Source of the DNA: CAYRGC01 sp964601225
Lineage (GTDB): Bacteria; Patescibacteriota; Gracilibacteria; Peribacterales; Peribacteraceae
DNA length: 64,000 nucleotides
NCBI GenBank assembly: GCA_964601225.1
Contig: CAZRMM010000001.1
Span: forward strand, 364,642-428,641
Direction: 5' to 3'
The notes under the pieces are model-generated. The model made no database searches, was not told the origin of the DNA, and was given only the letters and a program-made list of their open reading frames with translations. Below, piece by piece: positions 14,550 through 22,270 of this stretch (position 1 is its first letter; the number at the start of each line of letters is the position of its first letter). The position numbers and the translations under genes were made by a program.

Positions 14550-15497
14550 ATGAAGATCTTCTTAACCGGCTGCGCCGGATTCATCGGATTCCATACGGCT
14601 AACCGCCTCCTCGACCGCGGTGACGAAGTAGTGGGCCTCGATAACCTCAGCCCCTACTACGACCCCAAGCTCAAGGAGCGGCGGCTCGAGATGCTTAAGA
14701 AGCGCAAGGGATTCACCTTCACGAAGGGCGATATCCTGGATCGCAAAACCGTGCGCGAGTGCATGAAGGGTTGCGACCGCGTGTGCCACCTGGCCGCGCT
14801 CGCGGGCGTGCGGTACTCCTTCGAGCACCCGGAGGAATACATCTCCATCAACATCAACGGCTTTTTCGAGATGATCGACGAGGCGCGTCTCCAGAAGATC
14901 CCCGGCTTCATTTACGCCTCCTCGAGTTCCGTCTACGGCGGCAACACAAAATTCCCGCAGCAGGAGGACGACCGCACCGACAACCAGCTCTCCCTCTACG
15001 GCCAGAACAAGAAGGACAATGAGCTGATGGCACACATCTACCACAATCTTTACGGCCTTCCCGTTACCGGGCTCCGTTTTTTCACGGTGTACGGCCCGTG
15101 GGGCCGCCCGGACATGGCGCTCTTCCTCTTCACGGATGCGATCCTCAAGGACAAACCGATCCAGGTGTTCGGCCACGGCAAGATGCAGCGCGACTTCACG
15201 TACGTCGACGACATCGTCTCGGGCGTGGTCGCCTCGATCGACAAGAATTATCCCGAGGAGGTCTTCAACCTCGGCGCCGGACACACGGAGGAGCTCATGG
15301 ACTATATCGGCATGATCGAGAAGACCGTGGGGAAGACCGCCAAGAAAGAGATGCTCCCCATGCAGCCGGGAGACACCACGCGCAGCCAGCCGGATATTTC
15401 GAAGGCGAAGACCATGCTCGGCTACGCCCCGAAGACGACGATCAAGGAAGGCGTCCCCAAGTTCGTAGAATGGTATCGGGAATATCACGGACTCTGA
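14550..15497 (+). CDS. NAD-dependent epimerase, probably UDP-glucuronate 4-epimerase, 315 aa
   Basis: Extended SDR: GCAGFIGFHTA Rossmann loop (7-17), ASSSSVYG with the catalytic Ser, and SLYGQNKKDNELM with the Tyr-x-x-x-Lys pair. DNLSPYYDPKLKERRLE after the first fold and RFFTVYGPWGRPDMALF are characteristic of the UDP-glucuronate 4-epimerase subgroup (LpsL/Gae type), making UDP-galacturonate. Its place just after UDP-glucose dehydrogenase supports that. TAAGCT lies six bases before ATG, so it is probably transcribed on its own. Confidence 0.85.
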   Translation: MKIFLTGCAGFIGFHTANRLLDRGDEVVGLDNLSPYYDPKLKERRLEMLKKRKGFTFTKGDILDRKTVRECMKGCDRVCHLAALAGVRYSFEHPEEYISININGFFEMIDEARLQKIPGFIYASSSSVYGGNTKFPQQEDDRTDNQLSLYGQNKKDNELMAHIYHNLYGLPVTGLRFFTVYGPWGRPDMALFLFTDAILKDKPIQVFGHGKMQRDFTYVDDIVSGVVASIDKNYPEEVFNLGAGHTEELMDYIGMIEKTVGKTAKKEMLPMQPGDTTRSQPDISKAKTMLGYAPKTTIKEGVPKFVEWYREYHGL

Positions 15498-15597
15498 TAG
15501 GCATGCCGTGCCTGACTTTCCGTAGCTCGCGAGCCAAGGCGGGAGCAAGGAGGCAACGACATGGCGATTCGAAAGGAAGAGTGATATAGGAAACATC

Positions 15598-16035
15598 ATG
15601 GAATCAAAAGACCCATCCAACGTGAGCATAGTCTTACGAACCAGGGTGACGCCTTGTGAACGATGTGAAAACGAGACGAATCTTTGGGATCGACTCGCCG
15701 GACACGTCCTTTGCCCAGAGTGCATCGAGCAAATGATGATCGGAATCGCCCCACCGATCCGGGAACCCGTGACGGACGTGCGCTGCGCGATCTGCGCGGC
15801 ATTGGGAGTTACGTTCGAGACGAACCTGCACCGTTCGCGTATCGCCGTCCATGTACCGCTCTGCGGCGATCATCTACGGGATCTGGCAGCGCGCAGGCTC
15901 GATCCGCCGTCCTTTTCCGTCCTGTATGCTCGTCTCAAGAACCTTTCCATCAATCGCCAAAAAATCTTCCTCCTCCATGACGCGTTCTACGATGAACGCG
16001 GAAAAGCCCTGAACCCCGTGGACGATCCGTATTAA
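15598..16035 (+). CDS. Hypothetical zinc-ribbon-like protein, 145 aa
   Basis: Not recognised as a family. Four Cys pairs or near pairs are visible: CERC (20-23), CPEC (39-42), CAIC (62-65) and a later CGDH (about 84-87), the spacing of one or two treble-clef/zinc-ribbon folds. The C-terminus is helical and basic. AGGA seven bases before ATG is one of few Shine-Dalgarno-like sequences. It overlaps the end of the convergent GT-C gene by three bases. Confidence 0.6.
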   Translation: MESKDPSNVSIVLRTRVTPCERCENETNLWDRLAGHVLCPECIEQMMIGIAPPIREPVTDVRCAICAALGVTFETNLHRSRIAVHVPLCGDHLRDLAARRLDPPSFSVLYARLKNLSINRQKIFLLHDAFYDERGKALNPVDDPY

Positions 16036-17213
16036 TCGCGCACCCACGCTTCTTTCGCCGTCGAGACGGGCGACCATCCCCGTTTGTCGAAAGCGGGGCA
16101 ATTGTCGAGACACACGACAGCCCCGGCGCTCTCGAGAAGCGACGATTCAAAGCGGCGCACCGGCATGGGACTTTCGTACTGCCACTCGTGTCCGAAGGAG
16201 CCGTTGATGAGAACGGGACCGCGTGGATGGGAGCCGACGGCATCCATCACGCGCCTCGCGACGCCGGTGGACGAAATGGGATGCGTCCAAATCGTTGCGC
16301 ACGCGCCGGCGGCGAAGAGGATCGTCCATACATGAACCTCGAACCACGGCGGAGTCTCGCAGCGAGGATCGAAGAACGAAAGCAGTCCGACCGCGAAGAG
16401 CGGCGCAAAGAGGACGGCATAGTAATCGTACCGCGAGAGCAGCACGTACGCCGCAACAAGGAGAAAGCTTAGGAGAAGATCCGCCCGCTTCGCGCGGAGG
16501 ATACCGATCGTCCCCGCGACGCTCAGAACGCCGCTGCCGCCGAGCAGCCACACCCGCAAGAGGCCGGAGAGGCGTTCGAACGGGGTTTCCGCGATCTGCC
16601 GTCCGGCATGCACCGCGAAGCTCGCGGCGGCGAGCGGGTTGCCGAGGGTATAGAGCGCAAGCAGCAGCACGGGCACGGCAAGGTAGGACAGGCGTTCCAT
16701 GAGGGGCGCCTTGAGCCGCCAAAAGAGCAGGACAACGACCGGAGCAAAGAGGACGGCCTGGTACGCCGTGAAGAGCGAGAAGAGCCAGAAGAGGGCGATA
16801 AACCCGCGGTGCCGGTCGACCAGATGCGGACGCGACGAAAGCCAGAGAAAAACGAGCGCCTCGAGCGCCGTGAGCGGCGCCATCATCACGGTACCGGCCT
16901 GGAGCAGAACCGCCGAGGAGAAGATCCACGCGAGCGCGATGATCGACCGTTGGTTCCGGGTATAACCGCGCGTGAGGTCCCACACGAACCAGACGGCCTG
17001 TACGAGCAGGGTGGCGAAAACGACACGCCAGAAGAGCTCCTGCCCCGGGACGCCTTTCGTGAACCCGAGGAGGAACCGCACGGCGGGCGGATGCGGGTAC
17101 GGAATGTCCAGGAGGTACTTGGCCTCATCGGTGCGCACGCCGACGAGGAACTGGAGCGCGGCGAGAGCGACCGCCAGGAGCTCGAGGCCGGCAATGCGGA
17201 TCAGTCTTTGCAC
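16032..17213 (-). CDS. GT-C-type membrane glycosyltransferase (GT39/ArnT-like), 393 aa
   Basis: About nine to eleven hydrophobic helices with an early extracytoplasmic loop TDEAKYLLDIPYPHPPAVRF (near 28-47); acidic residues in the first loop are the catalytic hallmark of GT-C enzymes, which use polyprenyl-phosphate sugars. The GTG at 17213 starts just before the first helix and overlaps the upstream gene by 13 bases; the much longer open frame (to 17594) reads as out-of-frame DNA and was rejected. The upstream polyprenyl-phosphate sugar synthase in the same operon would make its donor. Confidence 0.75.
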   Translation of the reverse strand: MQRLIRIAGLELLAVALAALQFLVGVRTDEAKYLLDIPYPHPPAVRFLLGFTKGVPGQELFWRVVFATLLVQAVWFVWDLTRGYTRNQRSIIALAWIFSSAVLLQAGTVMMAPLTALEALVFLWLSSRPHLVDRHRGFIALFWLFSLFTAYQAVLFAPVVVLLFWRLKAPLMERLSYLAVPVLLLALYTLGNPLAAASFAVHAGRQIAETPFERLSGLLRVWLLGGSGVLSVAGTIGILRAKRADLLLSFLLVAAYVLLSRYDYYAVLFAPLFAVGLLSFFDPRCETPPWFEVHVWTILFAAGACATIWTHPISSTGVARRVMDAVGSHPRGPVLINGSFGHEWQYESPMPVRRFESSLLESAGAVVCLDNCPAFDKRGWSPVSTAKEAWVRD

Positions 17214-17500
17214 GGCGGCAGGGAGGAATCGAGTTCGACGTACTCCGGTGACGCCTCGGAGCGGACATGATCGGTATGCAGCACGCTCCAGCGGAGGCTC
17301 TTCCGCTCGCAGACGATCATGAGGTCGGAGAGCAGCCAGCCGCGCTCGTCGGCGACCGCTTGCAGACTCCGCTGCACGGCGTCGCGGAGCGCGGCGTTCC
17401 GGTAGAGCGGCAATAGTTCTTTCGCCGGACCCGAAAGCGCGAGCATACACAGGATCGAAACGATCCAGAATGCGCGACGGGAGACGGCGGCGGTCTTCAT
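17201..17500 (-). CDS. Small exported or membrane-anchored hypothetical protein, 99 aa
   Basis: Not recognised. A basic start MKTAAVSRR is followed by a hydrophobic helix (FWIVSILCMLALSG, 11-24), like an uncleaved signal anchor, and a periplasmic-side domain of about 70 residues with two Cys. It is the middle gene of a tightly overlapping operon: ATGA overlap with the GT2-GtrA gene and 13-bp overlap with the GT-C gene, suggesting a function with the transferase. Confidence 0.65.
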   Translation of the reverse strand: MKTAAVSRRAFWIVSILCMLALSGPAKELLPLYRNAALRDAVQRSLQAVADERGWLLSDLMIVCERKSLRWSVLHTDHVRSEASPEYVELDSSLPPCKD

Positions 17501-18594
17501 CGGGCTTCTTTCCAGACGAATTGGAGTCCCATCGTGTAATTCCAGAGCATGCCGAGGAATGCGCCGAGCGAGATGGCGAGCACCTGCACCGCACCCTGCG
17601 CGTACAGGTACGACGCGACGGAGAAGTTCGCGACCGTGCCGAGGAGACAGAGCACGTTGAAGCCCGCGAAGCCGAGAAGCGCGCGGGCGCCTCTCAACCG
17701 CACGTGCGAGAAGGTGAGGGAGTTATTGAGCAGGAAGTTGAAAAGAATCGCTGCCTCCACGCCGGCGAGGAATGGCAACGTGAGGCCCAAAACGCGCGGC
17801 TGTGCGACCGGAGGGAACGTTGCTTCCGAGGCGTAGTACACGGCTAAATTCACGATCACCCCCATAATGCCCACGAGACCGTACTGCACGAACGTCAGAG
17901 GGATGAATCGCCCCGCGGTGACGTCGTACAGGTACTCAAGGAACTCGATCTGCACCCGACGCGAGAGCTTGCTCTCGCCGTGCGCCCGTAGCCCGAAGGT
18001 GAACGGTAGTTCCGCGACGGGGGTCGTCGCCGGTACGTGGACGAGAAGATCGAGAAGAATTTTAAAGCCCTTCGGATTGAGGCGTGGAAGCGCTTCTTCG
18101 AACACGTCACGCCTGAGCGCAAAGAACCCGCTCATGGGGTCGGTGACGCGCACCTTGCACAACCGCAGCGCGAGCCTGGTCGCCAGGCGCGAGAGCGCGT
18201 GCCGCCGCTCATCCCACTGACCGACGCTTCCCCCTTCGGTGTACCTGGACCCAATCGCCATTCCCCCGTTCCGCTCGGCCGCGTCGGCCAAACGCGGGAT
18301 CAGCGTGAGATCGTGCTGACCGTCGGCATCCGCAACAACAAGAACGTCACCGCGGGCAGCAAGAAATCCTTCGATCACAGCCGAGGAAAGACCCCGACGC
18401 CCAACACGTCGAATCACGCGTACGTGAGGGTTTTTCTCGCCCACGTCGCGCGCCACCCTCCATGTCTGATCGGGAGAGTTGTCATCGACGACGATCACTT
18501 CGTATTCGATACCGCCCATTTCTTTTGCCACCGCGGGAAGCAGGAGCGGCAGGTTCTTCGACTCGTTGTAGGTGGGAAAGACGATGGAGATCAT
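17497..18594 (-). CDS. Polyprenyl-phosphate sugar synthase (GT2) fused to GtrA-like membrane domain, 365 aa
   Basis: The N-terminal part (MISIVFPTYNES, VDDNSPDQTW, DADGQHD as the metal-binding DxD, GSRYTEGG) is a dolichol-phosphate-mannose-synthase-type GT2 that loads a sugar on undecaprenyl phosphate. From about residue 230 four helices form a GtrA domain, a presumed flippase of the lipid-linked sugar. The fusion and the GT-C enzyme two genes downstream outline a complete donor-making and transfer route. The sugar is unknown. The start at 18594 is fixed by the GT2 motif; heptad repeat locus 8 abuts it. Confidence 0.9.
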   Translation of the reverse strand: MISIVFPTYNESKNLPLLLPAVAKEMGGIEYEVIVVDDNSPDQTWRVARDVGEKNPHVRVIRRVGRRGLSSAVIEGFLAARGDVLVVADADGQHDLTLIPRLADAAERNGGMAIGSRYTEGGSVGQWDERRHALSRLATRLALRLCKVRVTDPMSGFFALRRDVFEEALPRLNPKGFKILLDLLVHVPATTPVAELPFTFGLRAHGESKLSRRVQIEFLEYLYDVTAGRFIPLTFVQYGLVGIMGVIVNLAVYYASEATFPPVAQPRVLGLTLPFLAGVEAAILFNFLLNNSLTFSHVRLRGARALLGFAGFNVLCLLGTVANFSVASYLYAQGAVQVLAISLGAFLGMLWNYTMGLQFVWKEAR

Positions 18595-18596
18595 TA

Positions 18597-18673
18597 TGGA
18601 ATACGGAATGAGATGGATGGAACGCGGAATTTTCCATTCCTTCCACATTCCATATTCTACATTCTCTATTCTA
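18597..18673. repeat. Heptad repeat locus 8, divergent gap
   Basis: Eleven phased 7-mers: left units of type NGGAANN (TGGAATA, CGGAATG and so on), right units of type NATTCNN (CATTCCA, TATTCTA twice). Arms are complementary. It occupies nearly the whole gap between two divergent genes. Confidence 0.8.
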
Positions 18674-18698
18674 TACCGTTCTGATACCTTTTTGGCGT

Positions 18699-19613
18699 AT
18701 GAGAATTTTGGTTACCGGCAGCTCTGGCACTATTGGCACTCGTCTCTGTGAAGAACTGATGAAACGCGGTCACGATATTACGGGAGTGGATTGGGTCACG
18801 AACAAATGGAACGACGGGGTTCAGGCGGTGACGCGCAATATCGATCTGCGAGACAGAGAGGCGCTGCAAAAACTAGCGACAACCACGCAATTCGAAGCAA
18901 TCGTGCATCTTGCCGCCAACGCACGGGTCTACGAGCTGGTGGAAAATCCCGACAGGGCGCTCGATAACATGATTACCACATTCAACGCGCTCGAATTCGC
19001 CCGAAGCAGAGGCATTACGCGCTTCCTCTTCGCATCGAGCCGTGAATCATACGGCAATGCCGGACAACGAACGTATAAGGAAGACTCCGTGCGTATCGAA
19101 AACTGCGAGAGTCCCTATACGGCGAGCAAGATCGCGGGAGAGGCGCTCGTGGAAGCCTATAGCCGTTGCTACGGCATCGACCATGTCACCTTCCGCTTCA
19201 GTAACGTGTACGGGATGTACGACGATTCGATCCGCGTCGTCCCGCTCTTTATCCGCCAGGCAAGAAAAGGCGAACCCCTGAAAGTGTTCGGCGGAGAGAA
19301 ATGCCTGGACTTCACCTACATCGACGATTGTGTGGCGGGCATTATTCAGGCGATCGAAAAATTCGATGAAGTAAAGAATGAGACTTACAACCTCGCGTAC
19401 GGTGAAGGAACGACTATTCTGCATCTCGCGGAACGCATTAAGGAAATCCTCCGCAGCGACTCGGCGATCGAGATGGGCGAGCCTCGCACGGGCGAGGTAG
19501 TGAAGTACATCGCGGATATCGGCAAAGCCCGGGGAAAACTTGGTTATAATCCCCAGATTTCCCTCGATGCGGGCATCGAAAAAACGGTTGAATGGTACAC
19601 AAAGCACGCCTGA
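18699..19613 (+). CDS. NAD-dependent sugar-nucleotide epimerase/dehydratase, 304 aa
   Basis: Extended SDR of the UDP-glucose 4-epimerase (GalE/WbpP) type: GSSGTIGTRL (7-16), HLAANARVYE, FASSRESYG, SPYTASKIAGE with catalytic Tyr and Lys, and RFSNVYG. The product cannot be specified. TACCTT lies eight bases before ATG. It is followed after three bases by a membrane glycosyltransferase gene, so both are probably one transcript. Confidence 0.85.
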   Translation: MRILVTGSSGTIGTRLCEELMKRGHDITGVDWVTNKWNDGVQAVTRNIDLRDREALQKLATTTQFEAIVHLAANARVYELVENPDRALDNMITTFNALEFARSRGITRFLFASSRESYGNAGQRTYKEDSVRIENCESPYTASKIAGEALVEAYSRCYGIDHVTFRFSNVYGMYDDSIRVVPLFIRQARKGEPLKVFGGEKCLDFTYIDDCVAGIIQAIEKFDEVKNETYNLAYGEGTTILHLAERIKEILRSDSAIEMGEPRTGEVVKYIADIGKARGKLGYNPQISLDAGIEKTVEWYTKHA

Positions 19614-19616
19614 ACC

Positions 19617-20930
19617 ATGAATCCGTCGCTGCTTCTCCTCGCGGCGTTTTCCCTTCTCGCGGTCGGTCTGCAATTCGGCAACCCCCCGGAACCGTTTTGG
19701 CTGCCCGTGATTTTCCTCCTCGGAAGTTTCAGCTGCGTCATCGCGGCGTGCCTCGGCGTACGAAACGGTAAGAAGGGGGACGTTACACCTCGGTGGCTGA
19801 CATTTGCTTTCATCGCCCTCCTCGCAGTCAACTTCAAGCAGTACCCGGGTCTCTACGTGGAAGACATGGCATACAACGCGCGCGTCTTCACGTGGATGGG
19901 CATTTTCCTCGCCTACGCGGTCTTCCGCCTCGCAACGAACGGACGATACGAAAAAACTGAGCGCGTGGGATTCTGGATCGCACTCGGCGGCCTCATCTTC
20001 CTGGAAGCGGGAATGCTCGTTGCTTCTCCCAAGCCCTACATCGACGTCTTCAGCATGATCCAACAGAGCATGGGCAACCTACTTCAGGGTCGAAACCCGT
20101 TCCTCTACCCGATCCAAGACATCTATAACGGCTCGATGGCCTCGTGCTACGCGATGAAGGCATACTCCTATCCGCCCGCAAACATCCCGCCGCACCTCCT
20201 CGCGGCCTGGTTCGGCGGGGACGTCCGGTGGACTTCGGTGGGAGCGAACCTCGTGACCGCGCTGCTGCTGCTCGATATCGGGCGTCGGGTTCTTGATCGT
20301 GAACGCGGCGAACTGCTGGCGCTTCTCTTCCTTGCCCAACCCCGCACGCTCTTCACGGTGGAACAGGCATGGACCGAGCCGCTCGTCGGCTGCGTCTTCG
20401 TCTTCTTCCTCTGGCTCTGGACGCTGGGATGGAAGAAGACGGCCCTCGCCGCCTACGGCTATCTCCTCTCCCTCAAGCAGTACTGGGCGTTCCCGGGCGC
20501 GCTGATCCTGATCTTGGAACGACGGTGGCAGCGACTGCTGATCGTCGCGGGCACGGCGCTGATCACGACGGTTCCGTTCCTTTTCTGGAACGCATCGTCG
20601 GTGATCCGGGAAGGATTCCTCATGCAGCTCTCCGCCTGTTTCCGCGGCGGCACGCCCACGCTCGCAGCGGTCTTCCATGCCGTCACCGGCATCGTGCCTC
20701 CGAAGCTCTGGATCCCCGTGCTCGGCTTCGGTTCCGCGGGCGCCTTCGCGTGGTGGCTGAAGGAGGTCGATCCGCTCAAGCGCTACGTCCTCTCCACGCT
20801 CGGCACGTTCTTCGTCCTCTTCCTCTTCGGCACTCAGGCGTTCCTCAACTACTACATGCTCGTGGGAACGTTGATGCTCTGCGGAATTCTCACGATCGCC
20901 GAGGAAACGAGTAAATTTGACAAAAACTAA
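19617..20930 (+). CDS. Multi-pass membrane glycosyltransferase, GT87/DUF2029-like, 437 aa
   Basis: Around eleven membrane helices. The loop after the fourth or fifth helix, containing SPKPYIDVFSMIQQSMGNLLQGRNPFLYP, resembles the donor-site loop of GT87 polyprenyl-phosphate mannosyltransferases, with an acidic residue in PYIDVF. Later KQYWAFP and NYYMLVGTLMLCG segments fit the same fold. It probably adds a sugar on the outer face of the membrane. Close linkage to the epimerase upstream suggests a shared substrate route. Confidence 0.7.
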   Translation: MNPSLLLLAAFSLLAVGLQFGNPPEPFWLPVIFLLGSFSCVIAACLGVRNGKKGDVTPRWLTFAFIALLAVNFKQYPGLYVEDMAYNARVFTWMGIFLAYAVFRLATNGRYEKTERVGFWIALGGLIFLEAGMLVASPKPYIDVFSMIQQSMGNLLQGRNPFLYPIQDIYNGSMASCYAMKAYSYPPANIPPHLLAAWFGGDVRWTSVGANLVTALLLLDIGRRVLDRERGELLALLFLAQPRTLFTVEQAWTEPLVGCVFVFFLWLWTLGWKKTALAAYGYLLSLKQYWAFPGALILILERRWQRLLIVAGTALITTVPFLFWNASSVIREGFLMQLSACFRGGTPTLAAVFHAVTGIVPPKLWIPVLGFGSAGAFAWWLKEVDPLKRYVLSTLGTFFVLFLFGTQAFLNYYMLVGTLMLCGILTIAEETSKFDKN

Positions 20931-20942
20931 AAAAATTATAAT
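20917..20942 (+). promoter_or_regulatory. Candidate promoter inside the end of the preceding gene
   Basis: TTGACA (20917-20922) and TATAAT (20937-20942) are both perfect hexamers but 14 bp apart. TATAAT ends eight bases before ATG 20951. Confidence 0.45.
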
Positions 20943-20950
20943 TTATCTCT

Positions 20951-22261
20951 ATGAAAGATCGGGTGCCGACACCGGATTACGACGAGGCCGTCAAAAAATT
21001 GATGGCAAGCAAAAAACTAACGCTATCCGAGGCGGCCCTGCTTCAGTCGCGAGGCATGCCCGTGCTACCGAGCATGATTGAGGAGACACAAAAAGAGACG
21101 CTCAATGTCCTGAACACGACTGGAATGATCTCATTTACCGGGCAGCCTTTGTCCGATGCAGACAGTCGCGCGAAGCTTGATAGACACGTGCAAAAAATAT
21201 TTGGATCGTTTAAGCAAACCAACCTTAGTCCCGTCAATCTTGCTCCCGAGCAACAATGGAAACCCATCACGGTTGAGACTCAGATAAAGGCGATGGAAGC
21301 GCTTTCTGAGGCACAAGGAAAAGGATACTCACGAACCATGCTGCTTTCTCCCGGGGATATGACTCCACGCGGAATAGTATCTCTGATTGGGCAGCGTCAT
21401 TTCGACATGTTTGCCAGACTTTCGGACCAAGCCGTACGCGTGAATGCTGAACTTTTTTGCATTTTCCATACGCTGCTGACGCACGGAAATTCAGATACTT
21501 TCTCCGAAGGACCTCCCTACAATTTCGATTTTTCGCCGATGCAAGCAGACCTTTCATTGGTCATACCCGGTACAAAAACCCCGATTTTTTCTCAAGAAGG
21601 ACAACAATTGCTTTCGCAGAATCGATTGCTATTGGAACAAACGATACGCACGAATGCACCCGCGAAAAAAGCATCCGCTTTCGATCAACTTTTCTGGCAC
21701 AAGCTCAATCCAAAGCATCATGGCGTGGAAAAGGAAGATTCGCATACTAAAACGACAGATGCCTTCGAATCACTCGCTCGTGGAAAATACTGCTTGCAAC
21801 CGTATGATGCACTATTACAGAGAATTTTCGTTTCGCGTGAACAGGTTCGTGTCTCCGGAGATAATCCGCGCATACTGACGATCGGGGGCTCGCCGGGCCT
21901 GACGCTTTTGCATGGATCGAAGAGTTATGACATAGCGAAATTACGCGCGCTCGTGGAAAAGAGACTGCATTCTTTCCATGAATGGCATGAGCATAACGAG
22001 CGGAGAGAGGAGGAACTCGTTGATCGAATGGAAGAAACACTTGCCGAAGGACACGTCCCGCACGTCGTTTTCGGCGCAGCCCATACGCTTACATTATTGG
22101 AAAAATTCCTGGAAAAAAACTACGCGGTTCTGCTTACACAACCGGCCTCACTGACGCTTTCGGCGCCGGCGGACCATTTCTTAGATGAAAGAAACTTTTT
22201 CTACATCTTCCTGAAAGACATCGTTCTGCCCACGTTCCAACAGTGGGAAGCTCAATCCTAA
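20951..22261 (+). CDS. Hypothetical protein, 436 aa, compositionally distinct
   Basis: Not recognised. Soluble, no signal or membrane segment. The N-terminal half is helical (KKLMASKKLTLSEAALLQ); the C-terminal half contains a HEWHEHNERREEELVDRMEE charged helix and HVVFGAAHTLTLLEKFLEK. The codon use is noticeably more AT-rich than neighbouring glycan genes. It sits alone between a glycosyltransferase and a convergent oxidoreductase. It may be a lineage-specific or transferred gene. Confidence 0.65.
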   Translation: MKDRVPTPDYDEAVKKLMASKKLTLSEAALLQSRGMPVLPSMIEETQKETLNVLNTTGMISFTGQPLSDADSRAKLDRHVQKIFGSFKQTNLSPVNLAPEQQWKPITVETQIKAMEALSEAQGKGYSRTMLLSPGDMTPRGIVSLIGQRHFDMFARLSDQAVRVNAELFCIFHTLLTHGNSDTFSEGPPYNFDFSPMQADLSLVIPGTKTPIFSQEGQQLLSQNRLLLEQTIRTNAPAKKASAFDQLFWHKLNPKHHGVEKEDSHTKTTDAFESLARGKYCLQPYDALLQRIFVSREQVRVSGDNPRILTIGGSPGLTLLHGSKSYDIAKLRALVEKRLHSFHEWHEHNERREEELVDRMEETLAEGHVPHVVFGAAHTLTLLEKFLEKNYAVLLTQPASLTLSAPADHFLDERNFFYIFLKDIVLPTFQQWEAQS

Positions 22262-22270
22262 CGACAAGAC

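Noticed and set aside
14108..15600. TAGGAAACATCAT at about 14108 and again at about 15588
   Set aside because: A 13-bp identity only, with no palindrome or further copies seen; most likely chance or a shared leader fragment.
17214..17594. N-terminal extension of the GT-C gene to 17594
   Set aside because: It would overlap the small exported protein and the GtrA domain in another frame and reads as Arg-rich shadow; GTG 17213 precedes the first helix.
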